Source: Amylostereum areolatum (Eukaryota > Basidiomycota > Agaricomycetes > Russulales > Stereaceae). From it: 64,000 bases of DNA. The stretch lies in contig SAXG01000005.1 of the NCBI GenBank assembly GCA_012932865.1, positions 1,109,121 to 1,173,120 of the forward strand, read 5' to 3'. The position numbers were made by a program, and so were the translations under genes. The notes below the pieces were generated by a model. That model did no database searches. It was not told the origin of the DNA and saw only the letters and a program-made list of their open reading frames with translations. Positions 23,039 to 34,147 of the stretch are shown one piece after another. Numbering within the stretch: the first letter of the stretch is position 1; the number at the start of each line of letters is the position of its first letter.

Positions 23039-24160
23039 TTATGCTGCGGCGGCGACAACGGGCGCGGCCGGGGGAGCAGCTTCTGTGGGCTTCACGGGTT
23101 CCTCAGTCGCTGCGGGCTCGGCGGGGGTCTCAGCGGTCTCGGTGGCGGGGTTCTCGAGGGGAGCAACAGGCTCGGGCTCGTTGATCTGCGGGGGGTTCTC
23201 ATCGACCTTGGCCGGGGTGGTGAGCTCAGGCTTGTGCTTGGGCTTGAAGAGATCCGTGACGCGCGACGAAAGGCGACGGCCAACCTTCTTGTCAGCTTTC
23301 ACCTTCTTCTCTTCCTTCTGGAATGGAGAACATAAGTTGCGGGGGTGGTAGAGACGATGAGGCACGACATACAGCTTCCTCTTTGGGTGCTTCGGCGGCC
23401 GGCTCCTCAGCAGCAGGGGTCTCGGCAGGGGCAGCAGTCTCACTAATGGTGAAGGTCAGTGAACCGCTCCGCAGAGCAACGATATAAACACGCACGTCTC
23501 CTTGGCCGACTCCTCAGCGGCGGCGGGAGTCTCCTCAGCCTTGGGCGCCTCCTCGGTCTTGGGGGCCTCGACGGCGGGGGTCTCCTCAGTCGCAGCGGGC
23601 TCCTCAGCAGCAGGAGCCTCAGCCTGAAGGATGCCGTGAGTAACAGAGGAGCGAGCGTAGCGCTCGCCACATACCTTGACTTCCTCCTTCTTGTCCTTCT
23701 TGGGGGACTTGACCTTCTTCTCGGCCTTAGTCTTCTCGTTCTTGAACGGGGCAAGAAGCTTCGCCAAGAGACCAGGGCTCTTGGGCCTCTCCTCCTTCTT
23801 CACCTCGGTGGTCTCACCATCAGCCTAAGGGACGGTCAGAGGACGAAACCGACAAGGCAAGGTGCCACTTACGGGCTTGGCCTCCTCCGCCTTGGGCTCC
23901 TCGGTGGCAGGAGCGTCGGCAGCGGGCTCGGCGGCAGCTTCGGCAGCGGGAGCCTCGGCAGCAGCCTCGGTCGTAGGAGCATCCTGAAAGAGAAGTCAAT
24001 TTGGGTGGTACGTGAGAAGAAAGGGTAGACGCACGGCAGCGGGGGCAGTCTCCTCCGCCTTGGGGGCCTCAGCAGCGGGGGTCTCGACAGCGGGAGCCTC
24101 AGTGGGCTTGACCTCCTCAACGGGAGCGACGGCAGGGGTGGCCTCAGTGATAGCAGACAT
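23039..24160 (-). CDS. Ala/Glu/Pro-rich disordered protein, function unknown
   Basis: Start ATG 24160 (MSAITEATPAVAPVEEVKP); stop TAA 23039-23041. Five introns join in frame without repair, so the protein is real although I know no family name. About 290 residues, mostly imperfect repeats of Ala, Glu, Pro and Thr (such as ETPAAEAPKAEE) with no globular or transmembrane region. Two Lys/Arg-rich amphipathic stretches stand out: KSPGLLAKLLAPFKNEKTKA (then a run of KK) in the middle and KKVGRRLSSRVTDLFKPKHK nearer the C-terminus, each with hydrophobic residues spaced for one helix face. The conserved splice pattern and strong codon bias toward C/G at third positions suggest high expression. A membrane- or cytoskeleton-associated scaffold is a guess only. 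Confidence 0.82.
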
Positions 24161-25673
24161 TATGACAAGAGACTAGGTGGAAGAAAAAAAGGTCAGGTTC
24201 GACGCAGAAAAAAGAGAGGAGAAGGAAAAACGACGGACTGGACGAGGGTATTAAAGAAGAGGGGAGAGAGGGAGGGGATAGGAATCGACCCGATGGGGAG
24301 AGAGGGAGTAGGGTATGAAGGCGCACGAAGAAGAGAAAGGGAGGGGAGATACGCTCCGTCCGTTTTGGGGCCCTTCTTATTTCTATGTATTTGGCTCCCG
24401 GCCCTTTTGTTTGGCTCCTTGCCTTTTCCGGACCCCTCCGGCCTTCTCCTCCGACGCGTTTCACCTCCCGACGCCAATCCTGGTTCCGCCCGCCGCCCGC
24501 CCTCCCGCCGCTCCCGCCTTCCTCACCCGAGAGCGCCCTCCCGCCCCTCCCTTGGTCGTCTTCCACGTCCTACTCTCTCTTATTTACCCGCCGGGCTCTG
24601 TCGTGTACGACCGGTCAGCCTCCTCGTTTGAAACGGCTGCGTCCGCCGGCCGGTCCCCATCACGCGTTGTTCGGTTAAAATGATGGATTCCTCTCAGCCC
24701 ACACTGTATATTCTTCCTTCTCCCCTTCTCCCCCCTCTCACCCCTGTCCTCACCGTCTCCTCATGCGCCCTCCTCCTCGCCCTTCCTCCAGCACACAGTC
24801 ACAGCACTCCCAATCCTACGATCGACCTAGGCTGCGGTCCCGTCAACAGCCCGGCCGTTGCAGGCCAAGCGTCGGAAGCTCTCTTATTTGATGTGTCTAG
24901 AACCGGTTGCCGATAACGCACATCTCTGACTCTGCCTTCAAGTGCTTCCGTGCCTCGTTCTCCCACCCCCAACCTTACCTTGCTCACCGTCCGTCTCCCT
25001 GTTTTGTACACTGGCTACACCCTGCTCCCTCTCGTCTCCGTCCTCTTTCACTACACCAAACTCCCGCATCGTACGCGACAGAAATGTGCGCTTCATCTGA
25101 ATATCGGCTCAAAGCATCCGGGGATCTGGGCGCACGATGTCAAGAAGCGGTCGGTCGCTTTATTTCAATACCCTTCATTTCTTCTGTAGCCGGCCTCCTC
25201 ATTGCGTCACCTGCACACATACGTGACCGCGGACTCTACAAGTACAGTACTTACCTGCTCCCACACCAGCCTTCTTGCATCCGTAAAGGCTAAGCGCACG
25301 GCCCAATGTTTACATCTTCTTGCGTCATGTTCCAACCATTTGCGATCGTCTGGCGTCGTTTCATCCGGCGGCATGCCGATCTCAGATCTCAGATCCAATT
25401 TCCAAAGCCCTCGCGATAGACATGCGCCTTCCAGCGCCTTCCATGCCATGCTTTCCCCCTCAATTCTCTATGGACGACTTGAGACTCTTCTCCAGATCAT
25501 GTAGCGACTTATGATATGAGATAGGCTCACATACCGGAATCATGATTGTGCAAACTGACGTCGTAAAGGCGATCGTGATACTGTATGTACCACATTCCTG
25601 TCCACATAAACAATCGAGTACGCGAGATTACGGATACTGGCCTTGCGTGCATACAAACCCAGATTATGCAGCG
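24161..25673. other. 1.5-kb intergenic region with strong strand asymmetry
   Basis: Upstream of the Ala/Glu-rich gene and downstream of NOP2. The left part (24180-24380) is purine-rich on the plus strand, i.e. a pyrimidine-rich leader or promoter for the minus-strand gene. From 24420 to 24800 the plus strand becomes CT-rich. A plus-strand frame beginning MMDSSQPTLYILPSPL at 24680 and others near 24950 and 25202 show no homology or splice logic that I can support. Confidence 0.45.
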
Positions 25674-28114
25674 GCTTCGACTGGTGAAGCTTGATTGCGT
25701 GGCGGAACGCGCAGACCTTTTGCCTTCATGCGTCTCCTCTTGGACTCTACAGCAGGCGGACGTCAGTTTGGGCCCCTTCATCGTAAGCAAATCAGCGCCC
25801 TCACCCTCCAAGTACGGCTTGTCCTCGGCATCGTCGAACTTGACGTCTTCCTGTGGCTCACCGTCCACCTCCATGGCCTGCCCGCCCTCCTTTTCGTCGT
25901 TCTTAGGCTGCTTCGCCCTGCGTTCGACCTTGAACTTGGACACGAAGAACCCATCCATGTTGTGAACGTGAGGATAAAACCTCCGAGTCAACTTGACGCT
26001 CTCGTCGAACTTCTTTCCGCGATAGCTGGTGAAACCTTCGCGGCCGAACTCCAGCCCTGTGTCCACGAGGCGAACGTTGGGTCGCTTGCGCAGTGCGTAG
26101 TCGACAACCGCCTCGTTTTCGTCCACGGTTACCGAGCATGTCGAGTACACGACGTAACCACCAGTTTTCGAAGCAGGGTTTACGCTGTCGATGGCGCAGA
26201 GGATAAGCTGCTTTTGCAGATGCGACAACAAACTGAAATCGCGTTCTGACTACACAAAAGAGACGTCATTTAAGCTAGGCTTTTGATTAAGAGCAAAGGG
26301 AAAACCAACCTTGTTGACCTTTACGCTGGAATCCTTGCTGATAACACCGGTCCCGCTACACGGCGCATCGAGAAGCACACGATCAAAACCTCCCATGACC
26401 TTGGGGAACTCGCGCCCGTCATACGAGCAGACGACGACGTTTTTACATCCAAGGCGGTGTACGTTGGCCGTCAGACTCTTCGTGCGCGCCTTGTTCGCAT
26501 CGTTCGCGAACACGACGCCAGTATTCTGCAGCAAGGCTGCCATGTGTGTCGTCTTTCCTCCAGGTGCAGACGCCATATCAAGCACGCGCTCGTGAGGCTG
26601 CGGTGATAGTGCGATGACCGGTAGGAATGATGATGCAGCCTGTAACATGTATTGACCTGCCAGATACTCGGGGGTTGCACCTATAAGGACGTGTTAGAGG
26701 TGCAGGCAAAATAGGAGTCCAAGTACAGTACCGATGGGGACGCTACTTTCGAACACTTGGAGTCCGACATTTGTCCACTTGCCGATAGGTTCGAGGTTCA
26801 CCCCTCGGTTGATGAGAGCTTGAGCTAAATCCCGTCGTCTTGTGCGAAGGGTGTTAGTCCGAATTGTGACCGGTCGAGGAACTTCGTTTGCTTCGAAGAA
26901 TTCAATGGCCTGGTTCACTTCCGTGAGAAAGAGAAACGATGGCCCGGAAAACAGGTGCTAACCTCTGCCACGGGAAACAGCTGGAACAACTTTTCAGCGA
27001 GGAAATCATTGTAGCCGTAATAGCTCGCGATGTCAGCGATGAGCTGTTCAACATAGTCGACACGGGGCCTAGCCACGAGCTGCCGTCAACGGATAAGTAA
27101 ACAATGACTGCAAGTAAATCTCACCTTCCAGATTTTACGCCTAATTTTTTCCACCTCCCGAGAATCTTCACGCACTCGCGCATGCGCCGTTGCATGATAT
27201 GCACCTCACCACCGCCACTCTTTCTTTCCGCATCGCGCTCCTCTGCGGTTGGCAAGACGAAGCCTTCTGCACCTTCGTCCGCCACTTCGTCCTCCTCCAT
27301 GTCATCTACCCCGTCAAACTCATCGTCATCGTCCTCAACCTGGTCCTCAAGTCTCATCTCCTCCGCGTCCAGCTCCGCGTCCTGTGCTGCACGGACATCA
27401 AGGGCGCGAGAACGTGCCTCCATATTTGCTATGTTGACGGGCCCGTCCTCTTCATCCTCGTCTTCGTCAGAGGAATCGTCAGAACCGGTAGGTATGATTT
27501 TGGTAGGCCGCTCGGCCTGTTTTGATTTCTTCGACTTGAGCTTGGAGGGAAGGGGTATGAGTTCGTCGTCCGATTCGTCCGAGCCGAGGTCAAGTTCCAT
27601 CGCAGGGCCACGGAGGGGATCATCGCTATTGACATAGATGAGGATAGGCACACCAAAAGATGAGAGGAATACGTACTCTTCTTCATCCAAATCGAATTCG
27701 TCGACCATTTCACTCTCGTCGTCGACATCCTGGAGCAGAGACCTACACTTTATGAGGGAAGAGGTAGAGATGGCAAGGGACAGAGACGCACTTGGCTTGG
27801 GAATCCAGGTCCCCGCCGTCTTCTACATCTTCCCATCCTTCGCTGCCGCTCCCGCCTTCCTGTACATCGTCCCAGAGGTCGGCTTTCGCGACCTTTACTT
27901 TCGCAGACTTTTTGTCGGAGCTTTTCTTGACCTTTTCGTTCTTGTCATGTCGAAGCGTTCCTGCGTCCTTGATCTTCTTCGTCGGTCGTTTGCTCTGGTC
28001 AGCTTCAGGCTCAGCTTTGCGCTTGCCCAGTTTCTTTTGTGAAGGTTTCGAGGTCTCCGTTTTGTCGACAAGGGGTGCTGGTGCGCCTTGTTTATTCTTA
28101 GCGCGACGGCCCAT
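25674..28114 (-). CDS. NOP2: Nop2 25S rRNA (cytosine-C5) methyltransferase
   Basis: Nucleolar 60S-biogenesis factor that methylates a cytosine in large-subunit rRNA. Start ATG 28114 (MGRRAKNKQGAPAPLVDKTE). A basic then very acidic N-terminal region (WDDVQEGGSGSEGWEDVEDG, a long Asp/Glu run around 27310-27480) precedes the NOL1/NOP2/Sun fold: VDYVEQLIADIASYYGYNDF, PRPVTIRTNTLRTRRRDLAQ, SAM-binding VLDMASAPGGKTTHMAALLQ, DAPCSGTGVISKDSS with the PC cysteine, and YSTCSVTVDENEAVVDYALR with the TCSV cysteine. After a final intron the protein ends KGLRVPPRNQASPVEAAA at TAA 25674-25676. About seven introns, no frame repair needed. A telomere-like box lies about 107-120 bp upstream of the start. Confidence 0.95.
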
Positions 28115-28220
28115 GGTAATTCTCGAGGGGAGGAGAGTAGGGCGATTACGAAGATATGGTGCGTGCTTGACATGTTTCGAAACGAAAAAAGCTGGAACGC
28201 GTCGCTTACGTAATACGGAG

Positions 28221-28234
28221 ACCCTAACCCTAAC
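28221..28234 (-). promoter_or_regulatory. Telobox (TTAGGGTTAGGG-type) in the NOP2 promoter
   Basis: On the minus strand the sequence reads GTTAGGGTTAGGGT, two tandem telomere-type repeats. It lies 107-120 bp upstream of the NOP2 start, in the 181-bp gap between NOP2 and FUN14. Telomere-repeat boxes bound by Myb-type factors occur in promoters of ribosome-biogenesis genes in several eukaryotes. The match is exact; regulatory use is inferred. Confidence 0.55.
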
Positions 28235-28295
28235 ATTACCCCCGAAACCCTCCGGGTCGTCCATTGTCCGAGGTTGCTAATTACTTCTTGATCCC

Positions 28296-29047
28296 CTATC
28301 CGATTCTTATGCCCAATGCAAGCCCAGCAATGAAAGACGCACGAGGCTGGAAATCGGCCGTCAAGAAATCGACAAGCCATCTCCACGCAGAACCAACACT
28401 GGGGGGGCGCCGTACACCGTTCGCTTCGGTGTAGAACGCGCGCTCGAATCGCGACGAGGCCCGACCCCAGTCGACCTTGACGATGGATTTCGATCCAAGG
28501 TACTAGGGTGTTGCGCAATAAGTTAGTGTGAGCCTGATGTGGAGAGAATTCACGTGTACCTGGAGCAATACGAACACGCCGCCGAAAGCGAAAGCGAGAG
28601 CTTTCGCGCCTTTCTTGATGAACACGCCGGCGCAGATACCACAGACTGTACCGAAGGAAAGTTCGTAAAAGTTTACGGAGGAAGGCGGCGGCGGCGGGAG
28701 TGGCTGAAGACCAGATGAGGAGGTCGTGTCTTTGGGAGGCGTCGCTGGTGCGGATCCCGCTGAGCTGGGATGTGAATAACCTACTCAACAAGATGAAGAG
28801 GCGAACTTAGCGCACGTTCACAGTATATCGTCTTGGAATTCGAATATATAGAAAGTCCAAGGCCGACGCTTGCTAGACCTGCCGCTCTCCAGGCAAAAGT
28901 GGCGTTTACTTGACGCTTGGGGATCGAATGGCGTATTTGGCGATACGAAATGTTCAGTGCACGGTTGCTTGTGCCCGAAAGGGTCGTGATAGGCATGCGC
29001 GCAACGAACGGGGTGCGGGAAAAGATAGACAAGTAAGCGGAAGCCAT
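28296..29047 (-). CDS. FUN14-domain mitochondrial membrane protein
   Basis: FUN14/FUNDC family: small outer-mitochondrial-membrane proteins, some of which are mitophagy receptors. Start ATG 29047 (MASAYLSIFSRTPFVARMPI); the N-terminus is Arg/Ser-rich and could be mitochondrial targeting. A hydrophobic segment (WRAAGLASVGLGLSIY) follows. After an intron come a Pro-rich linker (SSSGLQPLPPPPPSSV) and the core NFYELSFGTVCGICAGVFIK, KGAKALAFAFGGVFVLLQ, YLGSKSIVKVDWG, then FQPRASFIAGLALGIRIG at TAG 28296-28298. The GxxxG-type glycine helices and the KxxxKxxAFxxGGxFxLLQ block are diagnostic. I see no obvious LC3-binding W/YxxL motif in the short N-terminus, but YLSIF at residues 5-9 could be tested. 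Two introns, frame intact. Confidence 0.88.
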
Positions 29048-29332
29048 GCTGGTATGTAGTCAACGGGGAGCGAGCAACTTTGACTTGAAGCTCAGAGAAA
29101 ACAAGGAGCGGAGATGCCATGACGTCACGTACATACCGATGGGGTCATGAGGATTTCACAATCGAACAAGGCCCAGGGGTCAACCGAAGTCTCACGACGT
29201 CGCCAAAACGCCATACGAAGATAAGTTAAAGTACAACCCGTAGTGGTACAACATGTACAACTAATACATTCAACACGTTACAACATGAAATCCTCGTAGT
29301 AGAACACGAAAGCGCAATCCTGGGTATCTTCT

Positions 29333-29352
29333 CATCCATCCATCCATCCATC
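29333..29352 (+). repeat. (CATC)5 microsatellite
   Basis: Five perfect CATC copies just downstream of the nuclease stop codon at 29361 (minus-strand gene), so probably in its 3' UTR. The rest of the 313-bp gap 29048-29360 shows nothing else. Confidence 0.85.
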
Positions 29353-29360
29353 CGAATAAT

Positions 29361-30311
29361 TTAGCAATAGTTAGAGAGAAGATCCGACAGTGCAGACTTC
29401 TCGGCGGAGTCGAGGGTCAGGTCATAGAAATGTTTGACCGTGATCCACGCCCGAGCGTACTCGCACTTGAAGCTATCGAGAGGAGGCACCCACTCGGCGG
29501 GATCCTTGTCGCCTAAGCACTCGTCAGCTTCCATGGCGAAGTAGACAAGCAGACGACAACGTACTCTTGGATCGGTTGAGGCTGTTCGTCACCGCGATAA
29601 GCTGAGGGCGAGTCAAGTCGTTGGCAAACGACTCGCGCTGAGCCGCCGTCCAGTCCCTTGCTCCGGAAACCCAAGCCTGGACGTTCCGTTGATTAAATGA
29701 TTTACCAAGTTATTATCAAGATGATCTCACCTCCTTCAGCGGAACGAGATGGTCCTAAAAATAAACGCAGTGTTAGAGGTAGGAAGAGGGTTCAAAAACC
29801 ACAAACATACGATGTCAAGAGAGCTAGCGTCAGTCGTAGAGAGATCGTCGTAAGGCGACACCCACTTCCCGGATGTAGCCTTGCAAGCGCTGTCAGTCAC
29901 GACACTAGTGCCATCTCTCTTCAGGACAGCTGCAACGAGGACAACGTTAGCGTCCAATGCACGGTCGCGATCATGGTGACAACATACTCTCGCGGGTGTC
30001 ACAAGTACCAGAAACTGTGATCGGGGTCAGATGGTTCCCATCGCAGGCAAACAGGTCACTAACTGGTGTCCCAGGTCTTGAATTCACTTCGCGCGTACGC
30101 GGGCGAGTTGGACTCCGTCGCCACCGTGACTAGCGAACCAAATGTGGTCAGCTATACCGCAAGATGATACGAGCCAGCCGTGCTTACGCTGGCCGAGGTA
30201 TGTCTTCGCAGTCGCCGCCGAGACAGGTGCCGGCAGCGCCCTCTGAACAGGTGCGGCCGAGGCGCCGAGGAGGAAGGGAACGGCGAGGAGAGCAGACGAG
30301 AGGCGGACCAT
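29361..30311 (-). CDS. Secreted HNH-type nuclease (GmrSD C-terminal/DUF1524-like)
   Basis: Start ATG 30311 encodes a clear signal peptide (MVRLSSALLAVPFLLGASAA). The mature part has conserved blocks YARSEFKTWDT, GTCDTREAVLKRDG, CKATSGKWVSPYDD, then the nuclease core DIDHLVPLKEAWVSGARDW, RESFANDLTRPQLIAV, NSLNRSKGDKDPAEWVPP and KCEYARAWITVKHFYDL, ending at TAA 29361-29363. DHLVPL is the metal-binding DH pair and NxSKGDKDP the downstream Asn/Lys motif of this HNH family. The cysteines, about six, suit an extracellular disulfide-bonded protein. At least six short introns join in frame. Likely a secreted DNase or RNase for nucleic-acid scavenging or antagonism; substrate cannot be told from sequence. 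A TATA box lies 66-72 bp upstream. Confidence 0.9.
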
Positions 30312-31077
30312 TGTGGGAAAGTCGAGAGAGCAGGAGCCGGAGGACTGACTGTAGAATTGGGCTTACCCTTTGGCCTATTTATACGTGGTGGGAGTTGACT
30401 TGACGCTCAATCGAGGATGAGCGGTAGTTTGGACGGACCGCGTGCAGGGAGATAATGGGAGTGTCGTGCGCATGGTACCATGATCGAATTGAAGCCGATG
30501 GTGGCCAGGGGAAGCAGCCTAGCTGCCTCAAGAAGGCTCGGAGAATGACTTGAGAGGACAATAGTACGGCACGTGTGTCCATTGGCGGAGTCGAGGGGAC
30601 GGCGAGCATGTGGTTGGAGAGAACGTCCTGTCGCCAGTAGGTCGCGTAGAGAGATAAACTGGTTCGACTTGGCGGTGGGTGCCTGCACAGATAGTGCACG
30701 TTCCGTTGCCGTGCCATGCGCTCGAGTCAGGATGGACAACGTTCTTCGGCAAATCAAGTTCAAGCCATTACCTCGTACTTGGAAACAAAATGCCGCAGGC
30801 GATTTGCAGGCGATGACCGCATCGTAGTAGTGCATAATTAGACGTTGTCTTCAAGAACCTCGACTGAGAGTAGACTAGTACGCCAACGGCCTTATCGCTG
30901 CAACCTCCGTCCAAGTACCTCGACCTCGATGGCCCTTGTGCGATAAACTCCTAAAGACGAAAAGGCGTTCCCACCGGGTCTCATGGATGGTTCATCCTAG
31001 CCTCTATCGCGAGCCGTTTCCAACGCGGATAGTCCGACATCGCCGCATCATCGCTCCCTCCAAATCCCTCCAAAGGT
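30312..31077. other. Intergenic region upstream of the nuclease gene
   Basis: 766 bp. The left 100 bp are the nuclease promoter. The rest lies beyond the 3' end of the orphan membrane-protein gene. No gene is supported. Confidence 0.45.
30377..30383 (-). promoter_or_regulatory. TATA box of the secreted nuclease gene
   Basis: Minus strand reads GTATAAATAGG, a canonical TATA element with the centre about 69 bp upstream of the ATG at 30311. This spacing is short but usual for fungal secreted-protein genes with compact leaders. Confidence 0.6.
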
Positions 31078-34044
31078 CTACCCTGGCCCTGGGTACCGGA
31101 AGCACGGCCCTGGTTGTCGTAGGTAACCTGGGAAGATACGCGGTTTGCCGGCGGGATGTCGCCACGCCCTAAGGGTGGAAATCTGCGGGGATAGTTCTTG
31201 TGGCACGTCGTATGCTGGAGCTAGTGGAGGAACGTGTGCGGTGGGCTCGCGGAAACGTACTGTTCGCGGTGGGCTCCGCGCAGGGGAAGGTAGTTCATGG
31301 TGTGGATCGGCCGACTGGTACGGCCGAATCGACCCAGTAGAAGGTACCGTTCGTCGAGGGGTAACGTTCGTGGACAAAGATGCGACGGCAATCCGTGATG
31401 TGAACGTTGGCGACGATTCGGTGCTGTGATTTTGCACTGAGGACACTCTCCAGCTGGGATAAGAACGGTCCTGTACCGCATGATTTCCACCGTAAGCTGA
31501 ACGGGGCGATAGGATGCGGGGCGGAGATATCGGTTCAGCGACCGAGCCGGCAACTAGTCGGGTTGTACTTCCGATGCCCACAGGGGGCTTGGGGGAAGAA
31601 GATAGGCTCCCTAATAAGGACGATCTTGATGAAGACCTCATCTCTATCGAGAGATTAGACGGTGATGACCACCCGGTCGAGGATAGATGACTTGAATCTG
31701 GTGATCCTAATCGTTCAAATGCATCCGAGAAAAGGTTGTAGGCTGGTTTGCGACCGCGTGGAACGAAAAGGAGTACTGGGAGAAGATAAGGCCATGTTGA
31801 GGCCATGGGAAGACGCCGACTCGGACAGTGAACTGGAACTTTCACTCGAACGAAAGCGAGGCAAAGCCTGTGATTCTGGCCTGTGGAGACTTTCTAGCCG
31901 TGCATAGTGATCAATTGCCCGACGTGACATGTTCCGCGATAGGGATCCTCTATCCTGTGGCGAGGCATCGGTGTTTTTATACCCCAGATCGGCAGGGGAG
32001 TCGAGGGAGTATCACCATAGACACTCGTTTTGACTCGACTGCGAGGACTTCGGCAGGGCCACCCAGCTGTCCTTGAGTTAAGGATGTATGCGAACCTCCG
32101 CTGAGCCCACGAATGCTTGGGGTAGGAGGTTCTTCCTCCATAAATGGCATGTTTTGAGAAAGGCCAGGGTGAACCGCCATGGCACACAACACGATAGCAT
32201 AGACCAATACTATTACAGATGACCAGTCAATATTTCGGCACACGCACGATACCGAGTTACTCACTCAGGCCCGTCATGATCCAGCATCCTATGAAAATTG
32301 TGAAAAAGTTGAAGGCTAACGCGTGGTAAGGAGTGGATCTAAATTTATAACAGCGTTTAGACGGGCATACCGATGGTTTGGTGGGGAAGCCCTGGCCCAA
32401 AGATAGTAAACACCGTGGAGCACACTGAAAACCGTCATACCTTAGCATGCGTCGCGCGAATGTGACCATGACAACGTACCCGATTGCACCAGCAAGAGGA
32501 CTCCAACGCGCCCAAATTCCCGGCGGGGGTGGAAGAGAAGAACGGTCCTGCGTGGACATTAGTATGTGTGTATCTTGGAAAGACGACAACGAGCATACAT
32601 GAGGTAGGTCCATATTCCACTGGATGCGTAGAGCAGGAATAGGATGATCGTGACGCCACCTGTGGGATCGTTTTCAGTGCTGCTTCGTCTAGCCTCGAGG
32701 ACGGCTTTGAACGAACGTTGGGTCCTCGACAGAGATCCCCATTCTTTCGCCGCGAACGCGATGAAAAACCCACTCCATGCCAGTGAAAGGATGGTAAGAA
32801 ACGCTGGTATCACGATTTCAGAGTTGTGGGCAACAGATGGTGGGAAAGAACATACCAAACAAAAAGACTCTCGTTCGGCGGAAGAGCGTCCAAGCGTCCA
32901 TGCCTTCGAAGACGGAGGTTGAGAAAAGAACGAAAGTAGATAGAAAAGGAAGGACGGATGCGCGATCCAGATCACGACCAAGCGCAAGGGCTGACCCAGC
33001 CAGCAGGAAAGGACGGGGGAAAGAGGGCAGGCGGCGTTCCGGTGAACTCACCAGTGCAGGGAAACTATTTGAAGCCCAGATTACGAAGGGTGACGACCCC
33101 GATGATGGAGGAGATGGACACGGTTCCCTGTTCGGGTGAGCGGTACGAATGCTTCAAACCACGCCTACTGCACCTTGCATCAGTATAGCACCCGATGGAT
33201 GGCTTATTTACGATCAGCGAGCGCTTACCAAAAGCAGGTTAGGCAGTGTGCAGAGCAATATTGTGTGCCCAAGAGGGGGGAAGGAGCCCCGCGAGATAGT
33301 GCGGTACTTAAGGGCTATGCGTCCTCCCCGAGGGATTGCATGGAGACGTTTTGCACGCCCAAACACCTGCCAGCTCACGGCTTGCGAGACAGGATTGGGG
33401 CGAGGACTTCATAACGGGAAGCCGATGAAGAACGTTTGAACCATGAGCCGTAGCGAGAATTGAACATCAACCAACATTCAAGGCGGCGCGCTTGAACGGT
33501 GTTCTCGGTGGCCCATTAGTATCACGCCTGTCTGGAGACGTCAGTGAAGTCAATCCTCGGGGAAGCCGTAGCACATACGGCCTCGGTATCAAAGAGGAAT
33601 TCCCTGGCAGATAGGAATTCGAGTGAGTGAGGGACCACGTCGTCAGACCGAAGTTGGGCTGTTCAAGGCCAGTGCCATTGAAGACGGCCCTCTCGTGGGA
33701 GCCGCGGTCTTTGTAACTTGTCGCAAAGGGTTGCTGCATCCCAAGCTTTCGCGATGTGGCGGGTCGTTATGGCTTTTTTCATACGGGGGCCCGAATACGA
33801 CGCCCTTGGTCCGCCAACATTGCACAGGACCACTTCGAATCACGGAGGGTGTGAACAATCTGAGAGTCTGTGAGAAACCTCGCTGAATAGAGATTTGATC
33901 TATGATGAGAGCGTTCGCAGCACGGCAATCTGGTCCGTAAGAATAGGTGGGAGCAGTGTAGGTCTGAGGGTGCCATGGGGAAGTGACGAGTGGGGACGCG
34001 ACGGATTGGAAAAAAGAGTCGGAAACTGACGCCGGCGCGGTCAT
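31078..34044 (-). CDS. Orphan multi-pass membrane protein with long Ser/Pro-rich tail
   Basis: Not a family I can name. Likely start ATG 34044 (MTAPASVSDSFFQSVASPLV); exons between 33900 and 33105 are uncertain. From about 33000 the chain is readable: LDRASVLPFLSTFVLFSTSV, FRRTRVFLF|AFLTILSLAWS|GFFIAFAAKEW, TGGVTIILFLLYASSGIWTY, FGRVGVLLLVQSG, MTVFSVLHGVYYLWARASPP and FNFFTIFIGCWIMTGLILVY plus AIVLCAMAV, i.e. at least five or six membrane segments. A cytosolic tail follows, about 300 residues of Ser, Pro and Arg (MEEEPPTPSIRGLSGGSHTS; SSLSESASSHGLNMALSS; SPPRTVRFREPTAHVPP). One base must be removed in the T4 run complementary to 31730-31733 to keep the tail open to 31078. Topology resembles fungal seven-helix receptors, but no receptor signature is visible. 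Confidence 0.55.
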
Positions 34045-34147
34045 GTGACCACGCGCTTCAGGACTCCTCGCAGACGCCCATGTCATGTTTAGCCACAACC
34101 ACCCACTACTTAGGTACTACGCCCACCAGCCTTGCCCACGTCGCTGC

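Noticed and set aside
24680..25504. Plus-strand frames starting MMDSSQPTLYILPSPL and MPRSPTPNLTLLTVRL as a divergent gene to the Ala/Glu-rich gene.
   Set aside because: No recognisable domain, no in-frame splice path joining them, and composition matches the CT-rich DNA.
28221..28234. Telomere or chromosome-end sequence.
   Set aside because: Only two repeats, inside a normal promoter between two intact genes; a telobox fits better.
33435..33475. Minus-strand gttcaattctcgc resembling a tRNA T-loop (B box).
   Set aside because: Flanking bases do not pair as a T stem, and no D arm, anticodon arm or acceptor stem can be folded around it.
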